Source: Fuchsiella alkaliacetigena
Lineage (GTDB): Bacteria; Bacillota; Halanaerobiia; Halobacteroidales; Acetohalobiaceae
Length of the DNA stretch: 64,000 bases
Direction of reading: 5' to 3'
Assembly: GCF_023227765.1 (NCBI RefSeq)
Contig: NZ_JALKBZ010000012.1
Location: forward strand, 1-64,000
Both the position numbers and the translations under genes were made by a program. Under the pieces are notes generated by a model. It was not told the DNA's origin. It ran no database searches and was given only the letters and a program-made list of their open reading frames with translations. Positions 8,090 to 16,130 of this stretch are shown piece after piece; position 1 is the first letter of the stretch, and every line of letters starts with the position of its first letter.

Positions 8090-9045
8090 TGGCTAAGCAA
8101 GATTCGAAAGTAGCAATGATTATAGTATTAACTGTAATTGCAATTGCTTCGGCGACGGTTTTAAGTTTAGTTCACAGTGTCACTCAACCGCAAATTGAAG
8201 CTGTTAGTGAGGAACGGAGAGAAGAAGCAATTTTAGGTGTTTTACCGGGTGCTGTAGACTATAGTGAAATAGAAAAGGACGGTTTGACTTTATATGAAGG
8301 TCTTGATGAAGATGGTAATGTAGTTGGAACTGCTATTGAGAGAGATGGTTCTGGTTATGGAGGCCCGGTTGGTTTAATGATAGGTTTAGACTTAGATAAT
8401 AATAAAGTTTTATCTGTTAGAATTTTAGAACATGAAGAAACGCCTGGTTTAGGAGCTCGAATTGAAGAAGGTTGGTTTATAGAGCAGTTCAAAGAAAAGC
8501 CTTTTGGTGACGAATTTTTGATTGATGAAGATTTAGAGGGGATTGCGGGTGCTACTCTTTCAGCTCAAGCTGTAGGAGCTGCAGTAAGCGATAGCATAGA
8601 TAGAATTGAGATTGCTCTGGCTGGAGGTATGGAAGAGTATATAGCTGGTTTGATTCAGGAGGTACTTCCTGGAACTGAGGAGCATGAAACTGTAACTAAG
8701 GACGGAATAGAGCTTCATAAAGGATATGATGCTGCTGGTGACTTAGCAGGTTATGTAATTCCTGTTCAAGGTGATGGCTACGGTGGGGTAATGGAGTTAA
8801 AAGTAGGAATAGATCCTAACTTAGAAGAAATTTTAGGTGTTACTGTAGTTGATCATAGCGAGACTGCTGGTATAGGAGATGTAATTGCTGAAGCTGATTT
8901 CCAAGAGCAGTTTATAGGCAAATCTTTAACAGATCAATTTGTGTTGGATGAAGATATTGATGGAGCTGCCGGAGCTACTGTTTCTTCTGAAGCTTTTGTA
9001 GAGGCAGTTAGAGATGCTGTAGAAAAGGCTAAAGGTCTTAACTAA
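8089..9045 (+). CDS. rnfG: Rnf complex subunit G with two tandem FMN_bind domains
   Basis: Electron-transferring subunit with covalently bound FMN outside the membrane. It is 318 residues, against about 180-220 for usual RnfG. One N-terminal membrane helix (about 8-28) is followed by two homologous domains: about 46-177, with GIAGATLS (acceptor T156), and about 187-314, with GAAGATVS (acceptor T297). Matching landmarks repeat in both: VLPG, GSGYGGPV/GDGYGGVM, HEETPGLG/HSETAGIG and FLIDEDLEG/FVLDEDIDG. The frame is open throughout, so this is a real duplication rather than two genes. Two flavins per chain are inferred. Placement between rnfD and rnfE is canonical. Confidence 0.94.
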   Translation: MAKQDSKVAMIIVLTVIAIASATVLSLVHSVTQPQIEAVSEERREEAILGVLPGAVDYSEIEKDGLTLYEGLDEDGNVVGTAIERDGSGYGGPVGLMIGLDLDNNKVLSVRILEHEETPGLGARIEEGWFIEQFKEKPFGDEFLIDEDLEGIAGATLSAQAVGAAVSDSIDRIEIALAGGMEEYIAGLIQEVLPGTEEHETVTKDGIELHKGYDAAGDLAGYVIPVQGDGYGGVMELKVGIDPNLEEILGVTVVDHSETAGIGDVIAEADFQEQFIGKSLTDQFVLDEDIDGAAGATVSSEAFVEAVRDAVEKAKGLN

Positions 9046-9067
9046 GGAGAACTGGAGGTGATTAAAT

Positions 9068-9649
9068 ATGTTTAAAGAGTTTATCAAAGGCTTATGGGAG
9101 GAAAATCCAGTTTGGAGATTGCTGCTGGGAATGTGTCCTGCATTAGCAGTTACTACTACAGCTATTAACGGAATGGCTATGGGTTTAGCTACTACCTTTG
9201 TATTAATAGGCGGGGGAGTTGTAAATTCTTTATTAAAAAATATAATTCCTCAAAAGGTTAGAATACCCTGCTATATTGTGGTAATTTCTACCTTTGTGAC
9301 TATTGTAGATATGGTATTAGGTGCTTATTTTCCCGAGATCCATTCTGTATTAGGACTGTTCATTCCTTTAATTGTAGTTAACTGTTTAATTTTAGGTCGT
9401 TCAGAGGCTTTTGCTACTCATAATCCTATTCATTTAGCTATTATTGATGCTATAGGGATGGGAGTTGGTTTTACTTGGGGTCTAACTCTTTTAGGTGGAA
9501 TTAGAGAGTTCTTTGGCTTTGGTAGTATATTCCAATTGCAGATCTTAGGAGACTGGTTTACTCCTTGGGTAGTTATGATCTTACCGGCTGGAGCCTTTTT
9601 GACTATGGGAGTTGTATTGGGAGTCTTTAACAATATTAGTGAAGGATAG
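9068..9649 (+). CDS. rnfE: Rnf complex subunit E (membrane)
   Basis: Integral membrane subunit homologous to NqrD, paired with RnfA as the membrane core of Rnf. The 193-residue protein has about six helices. The start MFKEFIKGLWEENPVWRLLLG and the conserved loops VNCLILGRSEAFA and GIREFFGFGS fit RnfE. The cysteines in GMCPALAV and VNCLILGR are the expected ligands of the intramembrane iron-sulfur site shared by RnfA and RnfE. CTGGAGGTG precedes the start. Confidence 0.95.
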   Translation: MFKEFIKGLWEENPVWRLLLGMCPALAVTTTAINGMAMGLATTFVLIGGGVVNSLLKNIIPQKVRIPCYIVVISTFVTIVDMVLGAYFPEIHSVLGLFIPLIVVNCLILGRSEAFATHNPIHLAIIDAIGMGVGFTWGLTLLGGIREFFGFGSIFQLQILGDWFTPWVVMILPAGAFLTMGVVLGVFNNISEG

Positions 9650-9704
9650 GTTACTTATAGATTTATTAAAAAATTCTGATAGTTAGGGGAGGTTGAAAAA
9701 CAGA

Positions 9705-10283
9705 ATGGAACTATTACTTATATTTTTTGGGGCAGCAGTGGCTAATAACTTTATTTTAGCTAGGTTTTTGGGGATCTGTCCATTTTTAGGTGTATCTAAA
9801 GAGGTTCCGACAGCCTTTAGTATGGGGATGGCTGTTACCTTTGTAATGACTACTTCGGCTATAGTTGCTTGGTTTGTACAGGGGTTTGTTTTAGAACCTT
9901 TAGGTTTAGAGTTTTTACAAACAATGTCTTTCATTCTCATTATATCTTCTTTTGTTCAGTTAACGGAAATGGCAGTTAGAAAGATTAGTGAACCACTTTA
10001 TAAAGCATTAGGTATATTTTTGCCTTTGATTACTACTAACTGTGCTATTTTAGGTTTAGCTCTTTTGATTCCGGAAAGAGGTTATAATCTTATTGAAAGT
10101 GTAATTTTTGGCTTTGGAGCTGGAGCTGGTTTTACTTTAGCTATAGTTTTAATGGCTGGAATGCGAGAAAATTTGAAGTTTGCTGATGTGCCTCAGCCTT
10201 TTCAGGGAGCACCGATGACTATGATTATAGCCGGACTGTTAGCTTTAGCTTTTATGGGTTTCGGCGGCATTGTAGCTATGTAA
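9705..10283 (+). CDS. rnfA: Rnf complex subunit A (membrane)
   Basis: Integral membrane subunit homologous to NqrE and related to RnfE, with inverted membrane topology. The 192-residue protein has about six helices; RFLGICPFLGVSK and TTNCAILG carry the conserved cysteines, and GMRENL lies near the C-terminus. I start at ATG 9705, which gives the family N-terminus MELLLIFFGA; GGGGAGG ends at 9692, so the in-frame TTG at 9693 would have no spacing. A 91-base gap to rnfB shows no terminator. Confidence 0.94.
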   Translation: MELLLIFFGAAVANNFILARFLGICPFLGVSKEVPTAFSMGMAVTFVMTTSAIVAWFVQGFVLEPLGLEFLQTMSFILIISSFVQLTEMAVRKISEPLYKALGIFLPLITTNCAILGLALLIPERGYNLIESVIFGFGAGAGFTLAIVLMAGMRENLKFADVPQPFQGAPMTMIIAGLLALAFMGFGGIVAM

Positions 10284-10374
10284 TTAAATAGAATTGATCT
10301 AAACTGCTAAATAAGGTATAGTATTAACTGTAATATAATAGTCCTTCTTTAGTTAGGTGGAGGTGAGAAAATTA

Positions 10375-11682
10375 ATGGATATTGATGTAGAGTTGATTAA
10401 GAATTCAATTATAGGCATGGGTATTTTGGGAGGTATTTTTGCTACTGGTTTGACTATAGCATCGGTTAAATTGGCAGTAGAAATTGATCCTCGAGTAGAG
10501 GATATTGATGAGGTTTTACCTGGTGCTAACTGTGGTGCTTGTGGGCAAGCTGGTTGTGGTAGTTTTGCTGAAGCAGTAGTAGCTGGTAATGCTGAAGTAA
10601 CTGCCTGTCCCGTTGGGGGAAGTGAAGTAGCTGAAAAGATTGGAGAAATCATGGGCATTGATAGCGGTGAAGCCTTGATTCCCGATATAGCTAGAGTGAT
10701 GTGTAAGGGTGGTAAGATAGAGACTTATAGGAGATCTAGTTATGATGGAATTGAGAGCTGTAAAGCAGCTACTGTTGCTGCTGATGGTGATAAGTCTTGT
10801 GCTTATGGTTGTTTAGGTTTTGGAGACTGTGTGAATGTCTGTAACTTTGATGCTATTGAGATTAATGAAAATGGTTTACCAGTGGTTAATGATGAAAACT
10901 GTACAGCTTGTAATACCTGTATTGATGAGTGTCCACGCGACATGTTATCTTTAGTACCGGAAAATAAGTTAGTTTATATCAGGTGCAATTCCACTCAAAA
11001 AGGAAAGACAGTTAAAGATGTGTGCACTGTAGGCTGTATTGGTTGTGGTGTCTGTGCTAAAAAATGTCCTACAGGAGCTATAAGCATAGAGAATAATTTA
11101 GCTATAATGGACTATGAAGAGTGTGTTAACTGTGGAGTCTGCGCTGAAGTATGTCCTCGGGATCCTTTTAAGGTTTTAGGAACTGAGGATGTGGATATTG
11201 AAGCTCTGCGGGCAGAAAGAAAAGATGATGCTGAGGATGAAGGGGCAGGTGGGCTAGTAATTACAGAAGAATGTGTAGCCTGTGATAACTGCATAGAAGA
11301 ATGTCCTGTAGATGCTATCAGCGATGAAGAAGAGCCTTATGTAATTGATCAGGATGAGTGTGTGGAGTGTGAAAACTGCATAGAAGAATGTCCTACGGAA
11401 GCAATCGTCTGGGCCGATGAAGCAGAGGAAGAGGTAGCCGAAGCAGAAGAGGAAGCTGCTGCAGTTGAAGAAGACGATGAAGATGAAGAAGCAACTGGTG
11501 GACTGGTAATTACAGAAGAATGTGTAGCCTGTGATAACTGCATAGAAGAATGTCCTGTGGAAGCTATCAGTGATGAAGAAGAGCCTTATGTAATTGATCA
11601 GGATGAGTGTGTGGAGTGTGAAAACTGCATAGAAGAATGTCCAACAGAAGCAATTGTCTGGGCAGATGAAAAGGAAGCGTAA
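10375..11682 (+). CDS. rnfB: Rnf complex subunit B with extended polyferredoxin tail
   Basis: Ferredoxin-accepting subunit of Rnf. An N-terminal membrane anchor (about residues 8-30) is followed by the DUF/Fe-S domain with CGACGQAGC...CPVGG near 50-85, then four further cluster motifs to about residue 265. The C-terminal tail holds two copies of a 2[4Fe-4S] ferredoxin module (ECVACDNCIEECP then ECVECENCIEECP), joined by an acidic linker of about 25 residues. About nine clusters are predicted in 435 residues, compared with about six in typical clostridial RnfB. ATG 10375 lies 8 bases after GGAGGTGA at 10359-10366. Confidence 0.95.
   Translation: MDIDVELIKNSIIGMGILGGIFATGLTIASVKLAVEIDPRVEDIDEVLPGANCGACGQAGCGSFAEAVVAGNAEVTACPVGGSEVAEKIGEIMGIDSGEALIPDIARVMCKGGKIETYRRSSYDGIESCKAATVAADGDKSCAYGCLGFGDCVNVCNFDAIEINENGLPVVNDENCTACNTCIDECPRDMLSLVPENKLVYIRCNSTQKGKTVKDVCTVGCIGCGVCAKKCPTGAISIENNLAIMDYEECVNCGVCAEVCPRDPFKVLGTEDVDIEALRAERKDDAEDEGAGGLVITEECVACDNCIEECPVDAISDEEEPYVIDQDECVECENCIEECPTEAIVWADEAEEEVAEAEEEAAAVEEDDEDEEATGGLVITEECVACDNCIEECPVEAISDEEEPYVIDQDECVECENCIEECPTEAIVWADEKEA
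11251..11421 (+). repeat. 171-base ferredoxin module repeat within rnfB, unit 1
   Basis: This unit is collinear with 11500-11670 and differs at about 9 of 171 positions by my reading, several of them silent. The identity at synonymous sites points to recent duplication or gene conversion. It encodes one 2[4Fe-4S] ferredoxin module. Confidence 0.9.
11500..11670 (+). repeat. 171-base ferredoxin module repeat within rnfB, unit 2
   Basis: Second copy of the module at 11251-11421, offset by 249 bases with the acidic linker between them. A more diverged third version forms the separate small ferredoxin gene at 11721-11900. Confidence 0.9.
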
Positions 11683-11720
11683 GTTACTACAATTAAAGAA
11701 AATATTGAGGAGGATGAAAA

Positions 11721-11900
11721 ATGTCAGAAGAATATGTAATTACTGATGAGTGTGTAGCTTGTGATAACTGTATAGAGGAGTGCCCTGTGGAAGCAATTAG
11801 TGATGAAGAAGAAATTTATGTGATTGATAATGAGGAATGTGTAGGCTGTGATAACTGTATAGATGAATGTCCAACTGAAGCAATTATAGTTAAAGAGTAA
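11721..11900 (+). CDS. Free-standing 2[4Fe-4S] ferredoxin, 59 residues
   Basis: A small acidic ferredoxin with two cluster motifs, ECVACDNCIEECP (residues 10-22) and ECVGCDNCIDECP (39-51). It is 38 bases after rnfB, with GAGGAGGATGA as ribosome site, and before the operon terminator. Its sequence matches the RnfB tail module closely (ITDECVACDNCIEECP), so it most likely arose from that module. A role as soluble electron donor or acceptor of Rnf is inferred from this position and similarity. Confidence 0.92.
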   Translation: MSEEYVITDECVACDNCIEECPVEAISDEEEIYVIDNEECVGCDNCIDECPTEAIIVKE

Positions 11901-11912
11901 ATTACAGTTAAT

Positions 11913-11949
11913 AAAGAGGGGCTTTATTAATTAAGCTCCTCTTTAATTT
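11913..11949 (+). terminator. Terminator of the rnf operon
   Basis: The arms AAAGAGGGGCTT (11913-11924) and AAGCTCCTCTTT (11933-11944) pair with one mismatch around an 8-base loop and are followed by AATTT. It ends the rnfCDGEAB-ferredoxin transcript. Confidence 0.85.
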
Positions 11950-12068
11950 AAAAGTTAAAATAAAAAATAGTTTAAAGCAGGAGATTAAGCTAAATAATAA
12001 GAATACACTAAGTATAGCCTTATATTTAGTTAGCTAGATACTTGGGAATTATTGGAGTGTAGTCAGTA

Positions 12069-12815
12069 ATGGAATTTAATAATGAAGGTAAAAAGAGTTA
12101 TGTCTATCAGTTATTTCAATCAATTGCTCCTAAATATGATTTAATGAATACTTTAATGTCTTTTGGTATTGATAAGTATTGGCGAAAGGTAGTTGCTAGA
12201 GAGGCAGCTTTGCAGCCTGGAGATAGAGCTTTAGATGTAGGAGCAGGAACTGGAAAGCTAAGTTTGGAATTAGCTAAACAGCTCGATAATTCTGGTGAAG
12301 TAGTCTGTATGGATTTTAGTGAAAATATGTTGAAGAAGGCTAAAGAAGATTTACAAAGAAGCGAATATCATGATTTATTTAGTTTTAAGTGTGGAGATGC
12401 TATGGATATTCCTTTTGCTGATAACCAATTTAATGCTGCTACTAATGCTTTAGTTTTAAGAAATGTGGAGGATATTTCTACAGTTTTAAAGGAGATGAAA
12501 CGGGTTGTTAAGCCTGGGGGAAGAGTAGTATCTTTGGATTTAGCTAAACCTAAATCAAAGGTTTTTAGCTTTTTCTATTATAAATACTTGAATAAGTTTA
12601 TACCTTATTTAGGACGACTTATTTATGGGAAGCGAGGGCCTTATGATTATTTGCCAGCATCACTAAAAGACTTTCCAGCTCAAGATCAGTTATCGAAACT
12701 GCACAAAGATGTAGGATTAGTTAGGGTAAGGTATATAGAATTAACTGGAGGAATTGTTGCTGCTCATATTGGTGAAAAGCCTTGCAAAATTATGAGGAAT
12801 TTAAATGTAGAGTAG
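12069..12815 (+). CDS. menG: Quinone C-methyltransferase (MenG/UbiE family)
   Basis: SAM-dependent methyltransferase of 248 residues that in relatives methylates demethylmenaquinone. The SAM site LDVGAGTGKLSLELAKQL is near residue 55 and the family signature FSENMLKKAKEDL follows. RNVEDISTVLKEMKRVVKPGG and LDLAKP are also typical. The start SIAPKYDLMNTLMSFGIDKYWR is characteristic of UbiE/MenG. It sits next to a polyprenyl diphosphate synthase, which supports a quinone tail/ring role. No other menaquinone genes are in the window, so whether the product is menaquinone is inferred. Bases 11950-12068 show no gene. Confidence 0.85.
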   Translation: MEFNNEGKKSYVYQLFQSIAPKYDLMNTLMSFGIDKYWRKVVAREAALQPGDRALDVGAGTGKLSLELAKQLDNSGEVVCMDFSENMLKKAKEDLQRSEYHDLFSFKCGDAMDIPFADNQFNAATNALVLRNVEDISTVLKEMKRVVKPGGRVVSLDLAKPKSKVFSFFYYKYLNKFIPYLGRLIYGKRGPYDYLPASLKDFPAQDQLSKLHKDVGLVRVRYIELTGGIVAAHIGEKPCKIMRNLNVE

Positions 12816-12823
12816 GTGAGATA

Positions 12824-13834
12824 ATGTTTAAATCGGAACTATTGCAGTCGAGCGATATAAGTAATGAATTGCAAAAAGTTGAGGATGAATTGCAAAAGCT
12901 AACTGAAAGCAAGTTTAGCCTATTATATAGAATTTCGAATAGGTTATTGCAGGCTGGAGGTAAGAGGTTAAGACCTTTATTAGTTTTATTAGCAGGCCGT
13001 TTAAGTCAGCTTGATTTAACTGAACAACTCATTCCTGCTGCTTCTTCAGTAGAGCTGATTCATATGGCTACTTTGATTCACGATGATATAATAGATGACT
13101 CTACTCATCGCCGAGGTGAGACTACAATCAATAAGGACTGGGGTAATACAGTAGCAGTACTTAGCGGTGACTTATTATATACTCGCGCTTTGAAGCAGCT
13201 TACTGAGTATGAAACTCAGGATTTATTAGTTTATATGCTGGATGTAGTAGCTTTAATCTGTGAGGGTGAAGCTAAACAAGCGGTGACTAATTATGATTTA
13301 GACCAAGGTTTAGAAGATTATTTAGAAAGAATAACTAAGAAAACAGCTTTGCTGATTTCTGCTAGTTGTAAGCTGGGGGCTATGGTTTCAGGAACTAGCG
13401 AAGAACAGATAGCTGCTATGGAGACTTATGGAGAACAGCTAGGAATTGCTTTTCAAATTATTAATGACTTAAATGATATAGTAGCTGAAAAGGATGATTT
13501 AGGTAAAGAGCCTGGAGATGATTTGCGGCAGGGAACTTTGACTTTACCGATGATCTTTGCTTTAGAATCTGCTGAACAGGCTGATTTTTTAGCAGAGGTA
13601 ATTGCTAAACAGGAAAACTCTACTCAAGAGATAGAGAGAGCTTTAGAAATCATTAAAAGTTCTGGAGCGGTAGAGTCTTCGATTGAGTTTAGTCAGCAAT
13701 ATATCAATAGAGCTTTAGAATGTTTGGATTTATTTGCTGATTCTACGGCTAAAAACTCACTACAGTTAATTGCTCAAAATGTAATTAATTCTTATAAGGG
13801 TTTAAAACCTTTGGAGATCGGAGCGGAAGGCTAA
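12824..13834 (+). CDS. Trans-polyprenyl diphosphate synthase
   Basis: Makes a long all-trans isoprenoid diphosphate, probably the quinone side chain (HepT/IspB type), 336 residues. GGKRLRPLLVLL and the first aspartate-rich motif LIHDDIIDDSTHRRG are intact. The second reads FQIINDLNDI, where family members usually have DDxxD, so its first aspartate is Asn. ATG 12824 follows GTAGGTGAG; an in-frame TTG at 12782 would overlap menG and has no ribosome site. Chain length cannot be deduced from what I see. Confidence 0.88.
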   Translation: MFKSELLQSSDISNELQKVEDELQKLTESKFSLLYRISNRLLQAGGKRLRPLLVLLAGRLSQLDLTEQLIPAASSVELIHMATLIHDDIIDDSTHRRGETTINKDWGNTVAVLSGDLLYTRALKQLTEYETQDLLVYMLDVVALICEGEAKQAVTNYDLDQGLEDYLERITKKTALLISASCKLGAMVSGTSEEQIAAMETYGEQLGIAFQIINDLNDIVAEKDDLGKEPGDDLRQGTLTLPMIFALESAEQADFLAEVIAKQENSTQEIERALEIIKSSGAVESSIEFSQQYINRALECLDLFADSTAKNSLQLIAQNVINSYKGLKPLEIGAEG

Positions 13835-13967
13835 GGATTTGAATTAACTAAGATATAAATTATACAGTGTTAAAGTTAGCTAAGATATGAGCAAGGATAA
13901 GCTTAGATGAGGGGAAGCTTATTTGAAGAAAGGAGTAAATCTACATAAGGAAAGGGGTTAAAATAAA

Positions 13968-14696
13968 ATGGGGCTTAAAAAGCTTTTAAATTGGAAGGTT
14001 ATTTTAGTAGTTATAGTTTTTCTAGTTATTTTCTCTAATGCTGCCATTAAGCATACATCTCACCCGGACTTTTGTGCTAGCTGCCACGTAATGGATGAGC
14101 CTTATGAATCTTGGGAGGCTTCGTCACATAGTGAGGTTACTTGTATGGACTGTCATTCTGATGGTGGGTTTGTAGGAACTATGGAGACTAAGATCAATGG
14201 TTTAAAGGAGCTTTATTTAACAGTAACTGATAATATTCCGGAAGAACTAGAATCTGAGGTACCAAACCATAGATGTACTGACTGTCATGAGGAAGCAGCT
14301 ATTCCTGATCAGCCAGGAGCAATAGTTTATCCGCACGAATTTCATTCAGAAGGCTTTGATTTGAAATGCACTGACTGTCATGAGGCAGGTCATGCTAGAG
14401 ATTTAGAGTCTTATCAGGGCCCGGATAAAGGCGACTGTATGGACTGTCATGATGTCCAAGATGCTGATAACTGCATTACCTGTCATAGCACAGAAGATAT
14501 ACCGGAGGAAATTAATGGTATCAAATATACTCACGACTACCATGAAGAGGCCTTTGGCTTAGATAACTGTGCAGACTGTCATTCAGTAGAGACTAATGAA
14601 GACTTTAAAGTAGAAGGGCCAAAACATGATGATTGTACTGCCTGTCATGATGTTGGAGCTTCGGATGAATGTGCTACTTGTCATACTGATTTTTAA
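13968..14696 (+). CDS. Membrane-anchored multihaem cytochrome c, nine CxxCH sites (NapC/NrfH-like N-terminus)
   Basis: An extracytoplasmic electron-transfer protein of 242 residues. One N-terminal membrane helix (about 9-28) is followed by nine haem-binding motifs: CASCH, CMDCH, CTDCH, CTDCH, CMDCH, CITCH, CADCH, CTACH and CATCH. The first segment (HPDFCASCHVMDEPYESW) resembles NapC/NirT/NrfH quinol dehydrogenases. The rest has evenly spaced CxxCH motifs and extra His residues (HEFHSEGFDLKC, HDYHEEAFGLDNC) that could be distal haem ligands. Neighbouring quinone genes and the haem cluster downstream suggest quinol oxidation, but no terminal reductase is adjacent. GGAAAGGGG precedes the ATG. 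Confidence 0.9.
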   Translation: MGLKKLLNWKVILVVIVFLVIFSNAAIKHTSHPDFCASCHVMDEPYESWEASSHSEVTCMDCHSDGGFVGTMETKINGLKELYLTVTDNIPEELESEVPNHRCTDCHEEAAIPDQPGAIVYPHEFHSEGFDLKCTDCHEAGHARDLESYQGPDKGDCMDCHDVQDADNCITCHSTEDIPEEINGIKYTHDYHEEAFGLDNCADCHSVETNEDFKVEGPKHDDCTACHDVGASDECATCHTDF

Positions 14697-14766
14697 TGAT
14701 TAAGAAAGAATCTTTTGATTAAAACTTGATTAATTAAGTTTTAGATTATATAATATATGTAAATAC

Positions 14767-14813
14767 TAGGATTACTAGTTTTATCTAAAACTAGTAATCC
14801 TAATTCTTTTTTT
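14767..14813 (+). terminator. Strong terminator after the multihaem cytochrome gene
   Basis: The arms TAGGATTACTAGTTTTA (14767-14783) and TAAAACTAGTAATCCTA (14786-14802) are perfectly complementary and are followed by ATTC and a seven-T run. It separates the cytochrome from hemA. Confidence 0.93.
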
Positions 14814-14851
14814 AAGATATAGTTATAAGTAATTTTTAAGGAGGCCTTAAA

Positions 14852-16129
14852 GTGAATATAATAATTATGGGATTAAACCATAAAACGGCTCCAGTTGAGG
14901 TTAGAGAACAGATATCTTTTACTTCGCAAGAAAAAGAGACAGCGTTAGAAAGTATTATTGAGACTAATGATGTTCAGGAAGGATTAGTCTTATCTACGTG
15001 TAATAGAACAGAGATTTATGTGGTAGCTTCTCAATTGAAGAAGGCTAAAGGATTTATTAAGAAATTATTGAGTAATTTTTCTACTTTATCAATTGAAAAA
15101 TTAAATAGTGTTTTATATACTTATACTAATTTAGATGCTGTAACTCACTTATATAAGGTTGTTTCTGGTTTAGATTCAATGATATTAGGAGAGGAACAGA
15201 TTTTAGGTCAGATTAAGGAGTCTTTTACTGAGGCTAAGCAAAAAGAGAGTATAGATACTATCTTACATCATTTATTTACTGAATCCTTTAAAGTAGGGAA
15301 GAGGGCCCGCACTGAGACTTCCATTAACGATAATGCAGCCTCGGTTAGTTATGCTGCGGTGGAATTAGCTAATAAGATATTTGGTGACTTAAAAGAAGAA
15401 ACAGTATTAGTTTTAGGTGCTGGTGAGATGAGTGAATTAACTTTGAAAAATTTAGTTGACCATGGCGTTAAAGAAGTAATAGTTGCTAATCGGACCTTTT
15501 CTAAAGCAGTTGCTTTAGCTGATCGTTTTGAAGGAGAGGCTATTCCTTGGCAGCAGGTAGAAAGTTGCTTGCATAAAGCTGATATAGTAATTGGTTCTAC
15601 TGGAGCGCCTCACTATGTTATTAGACAGGAGATGGTAGCTGGAATTTTATCTTACCGCAAGAATAAACCTTTATTTTTTATCGATATTGCTGTACCTAGA
15701 GATATTGAGCCAGAAATTCATAATCTGGATAATGCTTATGCTTATAATATAGATGATTTGGAGTCAGTAGTTGAAGCTAACTTGCAGGAAAGAGAGAAAG
15801 CCATTAAAGATGTAAATCAGATTATTAAAGCAGAGGTTAAAAGTTTTGATCAATGGAGAAATACTAGGGATGTAGTTCCTATCATCAAGTCTTTGCGAGA
15901 GCAGGCGGAAGAAATTCGCCAGCAAGAACTGGAGCGGGCCCTAGCTAAGCTGGATGATATTGATGAAGAAGAAAAGGATGTAATTAAAAGTCTGACTTAT
16001 AAGATTATTAATAAGCTACTGCATACTCCGACGGTACAAGTAAAGGAGTTTGCTAATGTAGAGGATGGTCAGGTTTATTTACAGGCAGTAAATAAATTAT
16101 TCGGATTGGAAAGTGAGGAGGAGCAATAA
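14852..16129 (+). CDS. hemA: Glutamyl-tRNA reductase
   Basis: First committed enzyme of the C5 tetrapyrrole route; it reduces glutamyl-tRNA-Glu to glutamate-1-semialdehyde with NADPH. The 425-residue length is normal. GLNHKTAPVEVREQ opens the protein, LSTCNRTEIY holds the catalytic cysteine, and VLVLGAGEMSELT is the NADPH site. GSTGAPHYV and the C-terminal dimerisation helix follow. It starts at GTG 14852 behind AAGGAGG. It is one base from the hemX/ccsA-like gene and heads the haem cluster. Confidence 0.97.
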   Translation: MNIIIMGLNHKTAPVEVREQISFTSQEKETALESIIETNDVQEGLVLSTCNRTEIYVVASQLKKAKGFIKKLLSNFSTLSIEKLNSVLYTYTNLDAVTHLYKVVSGLDSMILGEEQILGQIKESFTEAKQKESIDTILHHLFTESFKVGKRARTETSINDNAASVSYAAVELANKIFGDLKEETVLVLGAGEMSELTLKNLVDHGVKEVIVANRTFSKAVALADRFEGEAIPWQQVESCLHKADIVIGSTGAPHYVIRQEMVAGILSYRKNKPLFFIDIAVPRDIEPEIHNLDNAYAYNIDDLESVVEANLQEREKAIKDVNQIIKAEVKSFDQWRNTRDVVPIIKSLREQAEEIRQQELERALAKLDDIDEEEKDVIKSLTYKIINKLLHTPTVQVKEFANVEDGQVYLQAVNKLFGLESEEEQ

Positions 16130-16130
16130 A

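Noticed and set aside
11112-11543. Two similar minus-strand open frames over rnfB
   Set aside because: They are the reverse complement of the duplicated ferredoxin modules; Ser/Ala-rich low-complexity translations with no ribosome site.
11251-11670. CRISPR-like or other short tandem array in rnfB
   Set aside because: Only two 171-base in-frame units, each a complete ferredoxin module, separated by coding sequence; this is gene-internal domain duplication.
13896-13920. Hairpin ATAAGCTT/AAGCTTAT before the cytochrome gene as a terminator
   Set aside because: Only 8 pairs and no clear T-run; it may be chance in AT-rich sequence.
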